Shown: piece by piece, positions 19,740 through 28,032 of the stretch
Layout of the letters: every line of letters starts with the position of its first letter
How positions within the stretch are numbered: the stretch's first letter is position 1
Source: G963662905 sp963676415
Lineage (GTDB): Bacteria > Bacteroidota > Bacteroidia > Bacteroidales > WRLA01
NCBI GenBank assembly: GCA_963676415.1
Contig: OY781097.1
Coordinates: forward strand, 1-64,000
DNA length: 64,000 nucleotides
Direction: 5' to 3'
Translations under genes and position numbers: made by a program
The notes under the pieces: model-generated
Seen by the model: the letters and a program-made list of their open reading frames with translations, nothing else
Told to the model about the DNA's origin: nothing
The model's database searches: none

Positions 19740-20987
19740 TCAGCCCTGATCATTTGGTATATCATTGGCTTTGCTCTTCCGTTTCAAAGCTGTTGCAACG
19801 AAATGGATCAAATCACGGGCAACTTCTTTTTTCGGTTTCAATTCAAGCTCCTGAACAGCATCATCGCTGACCAGGCTCACTTTATTGGTATCTGTATTAA
19901 AACCTGCTCCTTTATCGCGCATGGAATTGAGGACGATCAGGTCGCACTTTTTGCGCCAAAGCTTTTTGCGGGCGTTTTCCAGTTCGTTATCGGTTTCCAA
20001 AGCAAATCCAACCAAATACTGGGCATCATTTTTTATGCTTCCCAGATAGTGAAGGATGTCCGGGTTCTGTATGAGTTTAATTTCAGGCGCCGCGCCATCG
20101 GGCAGGTTTTCTTTCTTGATTTTTTGATCAGCTACACCATCCGGGCGGAAATCAGCAACAGCTGCCGACAATATTGCCGCATGACAATCAGGGAAGGCTT
20201 TGTTGCATTCCTCAAACATCTGTTCGGCAGTTTGCACCTTTTTAAGGGCAATATTCGGATGGCTGACTTCCAAAAGAACGGGGCCGGATACCAAGACGAC
20301 CTCTGCGCCCATTTCGGCAGCAGATTCAGCAAGGGCAAAGCCCATTTTTCCTGAAGAATAATTCCCGATAAAGCGAACCGGATCAATTGGTTCGTGGGTA
20401 GGTCCTGCGGTGATCAGGATTTTTTTTCCTTTCAGCTTTTCACTGTTCAAAAAAAAATCCTGCACAATTTCAGCAATTCTTTCCGGTTCTTCCAGCCTTC
20501 CGGCACCACATAAGCCGCTGGCCAGATGTCCGGAAGCCGGTTCAATAATCCGGTTGCCGCGTTGCTGGAGCAATTTGATATTATCTTGAGTGGCCGGATG
20601 CTGGAACATATCCACATCCATTGCCGGGGCAATATAAACCGGACAACGGGCAGCGAGATACACGGCCAGCAAAAGGTTGTCGCCCCTGCCTGCAGCAATT
20701 CCACTTAAAGTATTTGCCGATGCCGGAGCAATAAGGAACAGATCTGCCCAGTAGCCCAGCTCGATATGCGAATTCCACGCTCCGGTTTTTTTATCGAAAG
20801 GTTCTGTTAAAACAGGCCGTTCGGATAAAGTGGCCAAAGTAAGGGGCGTCACAAAATCGTGCGCAGCGGGCGTCATCAACACCTGCACTTCCGCACCCTG
20901 CTTTTTGAGCAAACGCACCAGTAATGGAATTTTATAAGCCGCAATACTTGCAGTTATCCCGATTAATATCTTCTTGCCTTTAAGCAT
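19740..20987 (-). CDS. coaBC: Bifunctional phosphopantothenoylcysteine decarboxylase / phosphopantothenate-cysteine ligase
   Basis: 415 residues, a fused CoaB-CoaC as in most bacteria. It makes 4'-phosphopantetheine for coenzyme A: the C-terminal half joins cysteine to phosphopantothenate using CTP, and the N-terminal FMN domain decarboxylates the product. CoaC marks are the active-site His in SHIELGYWADL, the PASANT motif, PAMDVDMF, and the Cys of the SGLCGAGRL flap. CoaB marks are ITAGPTHEPIDPVRFIGN, SSGKMG and the KIKK loop. It is 8 bp downstream of rpoZ, part of the bamD-fabI run. Confidence 0.95.
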   Translation of the reverse strand: MLKGKKILIGITASIAAYKIPLLVRLLKKQGAEVQVLMTPAAHDFVTPLTLATLSERPVLTEPFDKKTGAWNSHIELGYWADLFLIAPASANTLSGIAAGRGDNLLLAVYLAARCPVYIAPAMDVDMFQHPATQDNIKLLQQRGNRIIEPASGHLASGLCGAGRLEEPERIAEIVQDFFLNSEKLKGKKILITAGPTHEPIDPVRFIGNYSSGKMGFALAESAAEMGAEVVLVSGPVLLEVSHPNIALKKVQTAEQMFEECNKAFPDCHAAILSAAVADFRPDGVADQKIKKENLPDGAAPEIKLIQNPDILHYLGSIKNDAQYLVGFALETDNELENARKKLWRKKCDLIVLNSMRDKGAGFNTDTNKVSLVSDDAVQELELKPKKEVARDLIHFVATALKRKSKANDIPNDQG

Positions 20988-20995
20988 ATCCGCTT

Positions 20996-21334
20996 TTAGA
21001 AACCGTCTGTACTGTGTTCTTTATGTGGGTTACGGTAGTAAACCTTGTCTTCCAAAAACTCCTGGATAGCCAGCAGTGTTGGTTTCGGAAGCCTTTCGTA
21101 AAAACGGGCAATTTCAATTTGCTCACGGTTTTCAAAAACCTCTTCCAGATTATCGCTTGGCGTGGCAAACTCTTCAATTTTATCGTTGAGCTCTTTCTTA
21201 ATGTCGAGCCCGATCTGGTTTGCCCTTTTGGAAAGGATTGCCAGTGTTTCGTAGAGGTTTTCAGTTCCCTCGTTAAAATCGGCCATACGGCGTGTTACGG
21301 CTTCGCTTTCCGTTTTGATTTTTTTATAATCCAT
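20996..21334 (-). CDS. rpoZ: RNA polymerase omega subunit, Bacteroidota type
   Basis: 112 residues. A small RNA polymerase subunit that helps assemble beta-prime. The central NLYETLAILSKRANQI is the conserved omega helix. The long acidic C-terminal part with NLEEVFENREQIEI and FYERLPKPTLLA is typical of the Bacteroidota form. It lies directly between bamD (15 bp upstream) and coaBC (8 bp downstream), the usual place in this phylum. Confidence 0.88.
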   Translation of the reverse strand: MDYKKIKTESEAVTRRMADFNEGTENLYETLAILSKRANQIGLDIKKELNDKIEEFATPSDNLEEVFENREQIEIARFYERLPKPTLLAIQEFLEDKVYYRNPHKEHSTDGF

Positions 21335-21349
21335 GGATATCTATAAAAT

Positions 21350-22150
21350 TTAATTCAGATTCAATAATATTTCCTGAGCGCTTTGGTTCATTTTATCGGC
21401 CTGCCTGCGGTAATCGCTTTCCGGGAACAAGGCCACAAAATCATTGTAAGAGTCCAATGCTTTTTGGTGCCGCTCTTTCCTTTTATCAAAAATACTGTTT
21501 TCAGCATAATTATAATAAGACTTCAAAATCCCATAAAGCGCAAGCTCTTTATACTGAGTATCGGGATAATCGGCAATAAGGTTTTCAAATGAAACGATGG
21601 CAGCCTGAAAATCCTCCATTTTCAAATAAAGTTCTGCAATTTCGTAGGCTTTATGTTCCAGTTTTCCACGCATTTCATCGATATAAAAATTGCAATCCGC
21701 AGCTTTATCGCTCTGCGGATATTTGTTGATGAAAGCCTGGAACTCTTTAATGGCATCATAGGTACTGCTTTGGTCGAGGCTGTATTTAGGTGACTCCATA
21801 TAGGTACAATAGGCAGCCAGGTACATACATTCTTCCGCATTTTCGGATGAAGGGAAACTCTCTGCGAACCGTTTGAAATAATAACTGGCCATCATATAAT
21901 CTTTCAGCTCGTAATAGCTGTAAGCATAATAGTAAAACACTTTTTCTGCCCGTGATGTACCACGATATACGGACACTAATTGTTCGAGCAATTGCAGTGC
22001 ACGGTTATAATCGCCCTTGTTGAAATAGGAAACAGCCGTTTCATATTTCAAATCATTATCAGAGCTCTTGAGCAGTTTCTGATGCTTTGAACAGGCGGTA
22101 AACACCAGTGCAACAGTAATATACAAAATAATAAGCCGACTTTTTAGCAT
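21350..22150 (-). CDS. bamD: Outer membrane assembly lipoprotein BamD
   Basis: 266 residues. A lipoprotein component of the BAM complex, which inserts outer-membrane beta-barrels. The N-terminus is a lipoprotein signal with lipobox VFTAC (Cys20). The remainder is five or so TPR-like helical repeats, starting YETAVSYFNKGDYNRALQLLEQL and continuing YYYAYSYYELKDYMMASYYFKRF, as in BamD/YfiO. It is the first gene of the minus-strand run to fabI. A TAATTTTG element lies immediately upstream, so the leader would be very short. Confidence 0.9.
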   Translation of the reverse strand: MLKSRLIILYITVALVFTACSKHQKLLKSSDNDLKYETAVSYFNKGDYNRALQLLEQLVSVYRGTSRAEKVFYYYAYSYYELKDYMMASYYFKRFAESFPSSENAEECMYLAAYCTYMESPKYSLDQSSTYDAIKEFQAFINKYPQSDKAADCNFYIDEMRGKLEHKAYEIAELYLKMEDFQAAIVSFENLIADYPDTQYKELALYGILKSYYNYAENSIFDKRKERHQKALDSYNDFVALFPESDYRRQADKMNQSAQEILLNLN

Positions 22151-22154
22151 GGCG

Positions 22155-22162
22155 CAAAATTA
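22155..22162 (-). promoter_or_regulatory. -7 element for the bamD operon
   Basis: TAATTTTG on the minus strand (TAnnTTTG), 4 bp before the bamD start codon. No clear TTG lies at -33, so the transcript may be nearly leaderless. Confidence 0.45.
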
Positions 22163-22342
22163 TAATAAATAAGCGGAAAAATAAAACGGGCTGACTCTTA
22201 ATTTATTATAAAAAATGTGATTCCTTTCAAACGGATTGCTTTTCTGTTGAGCAATCAAAAAGGCATGGCCCGAATGATCCATATTAAAAATCTATTTATC
22301 AATGATTTAGCATTTACAATCATGAAATCTTAGCGAATTTTC

Positions 22343-22373
22343 TTTGCGCATTAATTTGAATAGCATAGCTTTG
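22343..22373 (+). promoter_or_regulatory. Promoter of the SPT-like gene
   Basis: TTTG at 22343-22346 and TAGCTTTG at 22366-22373, spacer 19 nt, 37 bp before the ATG. Confidence 0.7.
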
Positions 22374-22410
22374 CAGACTTTATCAGAATTACATTAAAAG
22401 GCACAATATC

Positions 22411-23655
22411 ATGGATATTTTCGATAAGATTGAAAAGAACCCCGGCCCTTTAGGAATTTGGGGCGAATATGCATTTGGATACTTTATGTTTCCAAGGCTG
22501 GAAGGAGAAATTGCAAACAAAATGATGTTCCGCGGCAAGGAGCGCCTTTGCTGGAGCCTGAATAATTATCTTGGCCTGGGCAACCAACCGGCAGTCCGCA
22601 AAGCCGATTCAGAAGGCACAGAACAGTACGGCCTGGCCTACCCGATGGGTGCGCGTATGATGTCGGGACATACCACATTGCACGAAAAACTGGAAAGGGA
22701 ACTAGCAGAATTTGAACAAAAAGAAGACGCATTTCTCTTGAATTACGGTTATCAGGGAATGCTCAGCATTATTGATGCGCTTACCGACCGAAAAGACGTA
22801 ATTGTTTATGATTCAGAGGCACACGCCTGTATTATTGATGGTGTTCGCCTGCATATGGGCAAACGTTTTGTTTACCCGCACAACAACATCGAAAACCTGG
22901 AAAAGGAACTGAAGCGTGCGCAAAAAATTACGGATGAAACCGGCGGCGGCATTTTGGTCATTACTGAAGGCGTTTACGGCATGTCGGGCGATCTGGGAAA
23001 ACTCAAAGAAATTACAGCACTTAAAGAAAAGTATCCGTTCCGTTTGCTTATTGATGATGCACATGGTTTTGGAACAATGGGCAAAACAGGAGCAGGAACA
23101 GGAGAACACCTTGGCGTTCAGGATAAAGTAGATGTTTATTTCGGGACATTTGCCAAAGCAATGGCCGGAATCGGGGCTTTTGTTGCCGGTGATAAAAAAG
23201 TTATTGATTACCTGCGTTTTAATATGCGCTCGCAAACATTCGCCAAGAGCTTGCCCATGCCGATGGTATATGGTTCGCTCAAGCGTTTGGAAATGTTGCG
23301 CAACGAACCCGAGCATAAAAACAAGCTCTGGACAATCGTGGAGGCACTGCAAGGCGGTTTAAGAAAAGCAGGCTTCAATATTGGAAATACTGAGTCTCCT
23401 GTTACTCCGGTGATGCTCAACGGCGAAGTGAAAGAAGCCATTAATATGACTTTCGATTTGCGTGAAAATTATGATATTTTCTGTTCTATTGTTGTGTATC
23501 CAGTTGTTCCTAAAGGAGTTATTTTACTTCGTCTGATCCCAACAGCGATGCATACCCTTGAAGATGTGGAATACACTATTGAGTGTTTCAGCAAGATTAA
23601 AGGCAAACTGGACAACAAAACATACCTTAAACAGGATCTTCCAAAAATCGACTAA
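22411..23655 (+). CDS. Serine palmitoyltransferase-like PLP enzyme (alpha-oxoamine synthase)
   Basis: 414 residues. A PLP-dependent alpha-oxoamine synthase. The best fit is serine palmitoyltransferase, which condenses serine with an acyl-CoA to begin sphingoid-base synthesis; glycine C-acetyltransferase is the main alternative. Visible signs: WSLNNYLGLG near the N-terminus, DSEAHACIIDG (His stacking on PLP), LLIDDAHGFGTMG (Asp binding the PLP nitrogen) and the Schiff-base Lys249 in FGTFAKAMAGIG. Bacteroides SPT has the same NMRSQ-FAKSLPMPMV region. It has its own promoter and a terminator, so it is monocistronic. With the inositol-lipid genes at 58-64 kb, a sphingolipid role is plausible. Confidence 0.78.
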   Translation: MDIFDKIEKNPGPLGIWGEYAFGYFMFPRLEGEIANKMMFRGKERLCWSLNNYLGLGNQPAVRKADSEGTEQYGLAYPMGARMMSGHTTLHEKLERELAEFEQKEDAFLLNYGYQGMLSIIDALTDRKDVIVYDSEAHACIIDGVRLHMGKRFVYPHNNIENLEKELKRAQKITDETGGGILVITEGVYGMSGDLGKLKEITALKEKYPFRLLIDDAHGFGTMGKTGAGTGEHLGVQDKVDVYFGTFAKAMAGIGAFVAGDKKVIDYLRFNMRSQTFAKSLPMPMVYGSLKRLEMLRNEPEHKNKLWTIVEALQGGLRKAGFNIGNTESPVTPVMLNGEVKEAINMTFDLRENYDIFCSIVVYPVVPKGVILLRLIPTAMHTLEDVEYTIECFSKIKGKLDNKTYLKQDLPKID

Positions 23656-23733
23656 AGCTTAAACAACTGATTTTAAGGCAATAATTTGTCGGAAAAATTT
23701 ATCCTGCAGATTATTAATTTTGAAAATATAATA

Positions 23734-23760
23734 AACCCGATTTTTGTCGGGTTTTTTATT
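23734..23760 (+). terminator. Terminator after the SPT-like gene
   Basis: AACCCGA pairs with TCGGGTT (7 bp, loop of six) and a T-rich run follows. Confidence 0.8.
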
Positions 23761-23780
23761 TTGACCGGCAAATAAATTTC

Positions 23781-23788
23781 TATTTTTG
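23781..23788 (+). promoter_or_regulatory. -7 element for the basic membrane protein gene
   Basis: TATTTTTG (TAnnTTTG) ends 5 bp before the ATG at 23794, with TTTTG at 23759-23763 upstream (17-nt spacer). The leader would be minimal. Confidence 0.5.
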
Positions 23789-23793
23789 CAAAA

Positions 23794-25248
23794 ATGAAAA
23801 ACAGCGTGAACAATAGAACCGAACATAACAGGATACATGTCTTCATCCTGAAAAGCTGGTTTCATTTATATGCTGTTTTGCTATTAGCTTTTGTGTCATT
23901 TTCCGCATCTGGGAATGGCAATACAGCGCAAAAAAGTTCATTTGGCCTTTTCATCAGGAAAATAAAACTCTTAAGGCGTATAAAGAAAGCAAAAAGGCGC
24001 CGGCTAAGAAAGGGGAAAAGGGCAAAAAAGCGTTTTCAAAGAAGAAGGCGATGGCGCATCTTCAGGTTTCTGATCAGAAAAACTTTTGAAAAATATTTTC
24101 AGCCCGATAAATCCGAAATGGAAAGACGCCGGGCTTGGAAAGAGGAAAAAAGGTGGATTCGTGCCGAATACCGTTGGAAAAGGCGCAAACGCTGGCGGAT
24201 GCTGAAATTTATTGTTAAAAGGAGCATCCAAAAGTGTTTTGAAAAGAAAACGGAAGACGAAATCAGAAAACAGGCGCTTAAAAAACTAAGCCGCAAAGAA
24301 AGGAGAAAACGCCTGATCCGACTAAGCAAGTTTGTACTCAGGAAACGCGTTCAACGCACAATTATTTATTTAAAGAACTTCCCGAACCAGCCCATCCGTC
24401 CGGCTTATAATTTGTTTGCTTCAAGCAAAATATCCAAGGATCAATTTCTGGTTATTGTATTGAACTCAACGGCTTATTACATTTTGGCCTATCTGCTTTT
24501 GTATATGCTGACGCAGTTTATCACAGCCTTGGTCGCACTCCACTTCGATTATCAAACCATAGTCTATTATTACGACCTGTATTATAATATTGTAACCACA
24601 GACTGGACTTTTGATTCGGTGAAGATACTCTACAGTATGCCCTCTTTGGTGAGTATATTTTTGGGCATTGTACTTTTTATATTCTATAGATGGGTTGAAA
24701 ATGAGAATGGCAGCCTGAAAATACTGATATTGTGGATGGTCTTTCTGGGATCGGCATATTTTTTCGGCTCGCTTCTTATTGGAGCCGTGTTGGACAAAGG
24801 TTTTGGTTATGTAATCATGTACTTGTACTACCTTGATACAGAGCGCATGACAATGGTATTTATATCATTATTCGGACTTTTGGTATCAGGCACGATCCTC
24901 ACACGCCCGTTTATGGTCAGTGGAAATACATATTTCAACGAACTCAACGAACACAACCGTCCGGCATTTATGTATGGCCAGGTTTTGCTGCCGTTTTTGT
25001 TGGGAACCGGCATCATCCTGCTGGCCAAATTACCTGAAATAAAAGCCTATGAAGCTTTAATTCTTGTGTGTGGCATATTGCCTGTCATGCCCATTATGGC
25101 GACCTATAGATCCTATAATGAAATGTATTTCGACCTGGAGCCACGCAAAATAAGCCTGACAAAAACTGCAATAATTCTGGCCATCCTCCTTTTTGCTGCT
25201 TTCCGTATTGTTTTAAGTTATGATATTATCCGAATTGGAAGCGTTTAG
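23794..25248 (+). CDS. Polytopic membrane protein with a very basic N-terminal region, unknown
   Basis: 484 residues with no family I recognise. One hydrophobic segment lies near 25-43. It is followed by an extremely Arg/Lys-rich stretch (about 55-195) built of recurring pieces: RRRRWRIFRFLIRKTFEKYF, then KRRKRWRMLKFIVKRSIQKCF, then RKRLIRLSKFVLRKRVQRT. These look like three diverged copies of one amphipathic basic helix. The C-terminal part (about 215-484) has six or seven transmembrane segments; a loose resemblance to Yip1-type domains is possible. The basic part could bind nucleic acid, acidic lipid or polymer. The gene stands alone between a promoter and the convergent peptidase gene. Confidence 0.7.
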   Translation: MKNSVNNRTEHNRIHVFILKSWFHLYAVLLLAFVSFSASGNGNTAQKSSFGLFIRKIKLLRRIKKAKRRRLRKGKRAKKRFQRRRRWRIFRFLIRKTFEKYFQPDKSEMERRRAWKEEKRWIRAEYRWKRRKRWRMLKFIVKRSIQKCFEKKTEDEIRKQALKKLSRKERRKRLIRLSKFVLRKRVQRTIIYLKNFPNQPIRPAYNLFASSKISKDQFLVIVLNSTAYYILAYLLLYMLTQFITALVALHFDYQTIVYYYDLYYNIVTTDWTFDSVKILYSMPSLVSIFLGIVLFIFYRWVENENGSLKILILWMVFLGSAYFFGSLLIGAVLDKGFGYVIMYLYYLDTERMTMVFISLFGLLVSGTILTRPFMVSGNTYFNELNEHNRPAFMYGQVLLPFLLGTGIILLAKLPEIKAYEALILVCGILPVMPIMATYRSYNEMYFDLEPRKISLTKTAIILAILLFAAFRIVLSYDIIRIGSV

Positions 25249-25459
25249 AGACTGGTATTAACTCATTCTGATACTGCTCATCAACAACAAATCAACAGTT
25301 AAACATCTTCTTTGAGGCCATTTTTCTCCATTGCCAAATCATGGCTATAGAAGAGCACCACAGGACTGCATCTTAGAACAAAAGATTTTTCTGCAGGAAG
25401 TTAAATTGAAAAGCGGCATTTCCTTAAGCTTGAATTGATTTCACTCCACAGACCCCAAA

Positions 25460-25481
25460 AAAAAGCCCCGATATGGGGCTT
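25460..25481 (-). terminator. Terminator of the C1 peptidase gene
   Basis: AAGCCCC pairs with GGGGCTT around a 5-nt loop. On the minus strand a run of T residues follows. Confidence 0.75.
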
Positions 25482-25504
25482 AATACAATATTGAAGAATA
25501 AGTG

Positions 25505-26707
25505 TTAATCAATATTCAGTTTCTTCTTCAGTTCTTTCGGCAATACATCTTTGTGCACGAGCACAGCCACAGTATTCAACTTTAAATACGGTTCCGACAT
25601 AAAAAGGTATCCGCCGAATTTGTTGGAATCGCCTGCCCAGCTGTTTTTCGTTTTGTAGAAAAATTTTCCGTCCTGATCTTTATAAAGTCCGGTCAGGTGC
25701 ATCAAATGATCATCGGTTGAAGAATAATTATCAAAATGCTTTTGTCTCATTTCGGCTGTGATGTCTTTTTCCTGCACCAACTTTTCAAAACTGTATAGTT
25801 CTTTTCTTTTTTCTGCTTCCGACAATTTTTCCCAACGCGAACGTTCACTGCCTTCCATTTCCTTTAGCTCCTGATCGGGCAAAATCGCCAGTCCATTGCG
25901 GTGCGAAAAGCCTTTATCGCTTACATCACCGTCCCAGCAAACGGTATAACCCATCTCAAGGGATTTGTTGATAACCGCCATGAGCTCATCAAGCGGGACA
26001 TTATAGTATAAATCATGGCTCCAGTTATCGGGAATTTCAAGCACGAAAGCTTTGTAGAAATCATGGTGCAAATAAGAAGTCAATTCGACATACTCATCAG
26101 GATTAAAATCCATTTCTTCCACAAAAGAGCTGAGATCATATTCTTTCCCCTGGTAATCAAATTTTTCAGGCACATTGCCAAGGTAGGCATCCATCAGGCC
26201 GTTAAATGCTTCAGGCCAGACCGGGCTCAGTTTTCTGTTTCGGTTTTTGATAACGGCATCGAGATATGCCTGGCTAATTGCATCCAGTTCGCCATGCACA
26301 TGATGATCATCGCCCAAGACCAAACCATTGTAATAATCTTCCGGAATAAAGCCTGATTCCCTGACCACATTCAAAACATCATGTGCCTGACCGCCTGGGC
26401 TATAATTCGAAGAACCGTGATAGCGCACATAAAGGTCAGCCTTGGCAGGATATGCTTCCCGCACAAAATACATTTCCGACAGATCAAGGCTGTCGTTTCC
26501 TTTACGGAGAATCTCAGCTTCAATAAAACTAGTGGCGGCAAAACTCCAGCAAGTGCCCGAACGTGCCTGGTCTTTCACTGATGTGACATCAATATCCTTA
26601 ACGGGCTTTAAAACATAAGGCCCAACGCTATCAACCTGCGCCATGGCACTGGGTTTAAAAAAAGCCGTCATCAACAGAGTTGCGATGCTAAAAAATATAA
26701 GTTTCAT
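25505..26707 (-). CDS. Secreted C1B cysteine peptidase (bleomycin hydrolase / PepC-like)
   Basis: 400 residues. A papain-superfamily aminopeptidase of the bleomycin-hydrolase (C1B) type. Residues 1-23 are a signal peptide ending AMAQ, so unlike cytoplasmic PepC it is exported. The catalytic Cys53 is in SGTCWSFAATS, the catalytic His is in DDHLMHLTGL, and the Asn is in TKNSWAG. DVSDKGFSH in the middle is also typical of the family. It lacks a T9SS tail, so the periplasm or outer-membrane side is expected. It is monocistronic, with a terminator directly after it. Secreted C1B peptidases are frequent in Bacteroidota and are thought to trim peptides. Confidence 0.88.
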   Translation of the reverse strand: MKLIFFSIATLLMTAFFKPSAMAQVDSVGPYVLKPVKDIDVTSVKDQARSGTCWSFAATSFIEAEILRKGNDSLDLSEMYFVREAYPAKADLYVRYHGSSNYSPGGQAHDVLNVVRESGFIPEDYYNGLVLGDDHHVHGELDAISQAYLDAVIKNRNRKLSPVWPEAFNGLMDAYLGNVPEKFDYQGKEYDLSSFVEEMDFNPDEYVELTSYLHHDFYKAFVLEIPDNWSHDLYYNVPLDELMAVINKSLEMGYTVCWDGDVSDKGFSHRNGLAILPDQELKEMEGSERSRWEKLSEAEKRKELYSFEKLVQEKDITAEMRQKHFDNYSSTDDHLMHLTGLYKDQDGKFFYKTKNSWAGDSNKFGGYLFMSEPYLKLNTVAVLVHKDVLPKELKKKLNID

Positions 26708-26894
26708 AAAATTAAATGATTAAGCCTGCTCTACACAAGGAAATAATTCCATGAAGCTGCATAAGAATTTGACAGAAAGACTTAAGACCGATGCATCCAT
26801 GCTTCTTACATTCATAGCTTTTGGCTTTTATGTAAGGGTTTCCCTTCATTAAACAGGTGGAGTTCATAAATAATTTAGCAAAGGTAAAAATAAC

Positions 26895-26902
26895 TACATT
26901 TG
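26895..26902 (+). promoter_or_regulatory. -7 element deciding the ZIP transporter start
   Basis: TACATTTG (TAnnTTTG) 17 bp before the ATG at 26920. It lies inside the region that a GTG start at 26857 would translate, so the ATG is preferred. Confidence 0.6.
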
Positions 26903-26919
26903 TGAACCAAAAATCGCTT

Positions 26920-27753
26920 ATGTATTCCATAGAAACAATATTATTCGCGTTTGCGCTCACACTTTTTGCCGGGCTTTCAACCGGTATTGGCAGTGCCTTT
27001 GCTTTTTTCACAAAACGAACCAATACCCGTTTTCTAAGTCTTGCATTAGGTTTTAGTGCCGGGGTAATGCTCTATGTGAGTTTTATAGAAATATTTCCAA
27101 AAGCTCAGGACATCCTGATAGGGACAGAATCTGCTCCACAATTTGGTTTGAAAATGGGCACATGGATCACAGTAGCCTCATTCTTTGGCGGCATATTATT
27201 TATAGCGATTATTGATAAATTAGTTCCGGAAGCCGACAACCCCCATGAGGTGCATCGGGTTGAGGAACTGGATGCCAAATCAAGGGTAAAGGACCCAAAA
27301 TTACTGAAGATGGGGCTTTTTACGGCTCTTGCGATAGCGATACACAATTTTCCGGAGGGTTTGGCCACATTCACTGCTGCTTTGTCGGATCCAAGCCTGG
27401 GTATTCCCATTGCTGTGGCCATTGCCATTCATAATATTCCGGAGGGTATTGCTGTAAGTATTCCTGTATATTATGCTACAGACAATAAACGAAAAGCCTT
27501 TTGGCTCTCATTTTTATCCGGATTGGCAGAACCTGTTGGTGCTATTGTCGGTTTCCTTCTGTTGATGCCTTTTCTGAGCAGCTATCCGTATCTAATGGGG
27601 ATCATCTTCGCAGCCGTTGCCGGCATAATGGTCTTTATATCACTTGATGAGCTTTTGCCTACTGCTGAAAAATACGGGGAACATCATTTGTCCATATACG
27701 GACTGATTGCAGGAATGATTGTGATGGCATTTAGCCTGTTAATGTTTATCTAA
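26920..27753 (+). CDS. zupT: ZIP-family divalent metal transporter (ZupT)
   Basis: 277 residues from the ATG at 26920; the frame also stays open to a GTG at 26857, but the promoter argues against that. A ZIP-family inner-membrane importer of zinc and possibly other divalent metals. About eight membrane segments are visible. The metal-site signatures HNFPEGLATF and HNIPEGIAVSIP occur in the fourth and fifth, and a third acidic motif, SLDELLP, is near the end. A His/Glu-containing loop (PHEVHRVEEL) lies between the third and fourth segments. No metal-regulator site could be identified. It is monocistronic. Confidence 0.9.
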   Translation: MYSIETILFAFALTLFAGLSTGIGSAFAFFTKRTNTRFLSLALGFSAGVMLYVSFIEIFPKAQDILIGTESAPQFGLKMGTWITVASFFGGILFIAIIDKLVPEADNPHEVHRVEELDAKSRVKDPKLLKMGLFTALAIAIHNFPEGLATFTAALSDPSLGIPIAVAIAIHNIPEGIAVSIPVYYATDNKRKAFWLSFLSGLAEPVGAIVGFLLLMPFLSSYPYLMGIIFAAVAGIMVFISLDELLPTAEKYGEHHLSIYGLIAGMIVMAFSLLMFI

Positions 27754-27890
27754 GATTGATTAATTTTTATCCATTCCAAAATATGGCTTAATCTGCTGAA
27801 ATAAAGATATTAATCAACACATAACAGCAAGATTGGCACAAGCACTTCATATCAATAAACCAATGTGCTTTAAGCTATTATTATTTTTTA

Positions 27891-27898
27891 TACTTTTG
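27891..27898 (+). promoter_or_regulatory. Probable -7 element for the 28033-32453 cargo pair
   Basis: TACTTTTG (TAnnTTTG) about 135 bp before the ATG. No clear TTG lies at -33. The rest of 27754-28032 shows nothing else. Confidence 0.4.
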
Positions 27899-28032
27899 TC
27901 TCCCTGACATACCATAAATGGAGGAAGGTGTTAATTATTTGTGAATAAACGGGATTTGGAATGATAATTAATTTTATTGTAACTTGTGCCACCATTTTGT
28001 AACCGAAATTATTATAAATAAATCATAATGAT

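Noticed and set aside
26857..26919. GTG start 21 codons upstream for the ZIP transporter
   Set aside because: A good -7 element at 26895-26902 lies inside the extension, so the transcript probably begins after it.
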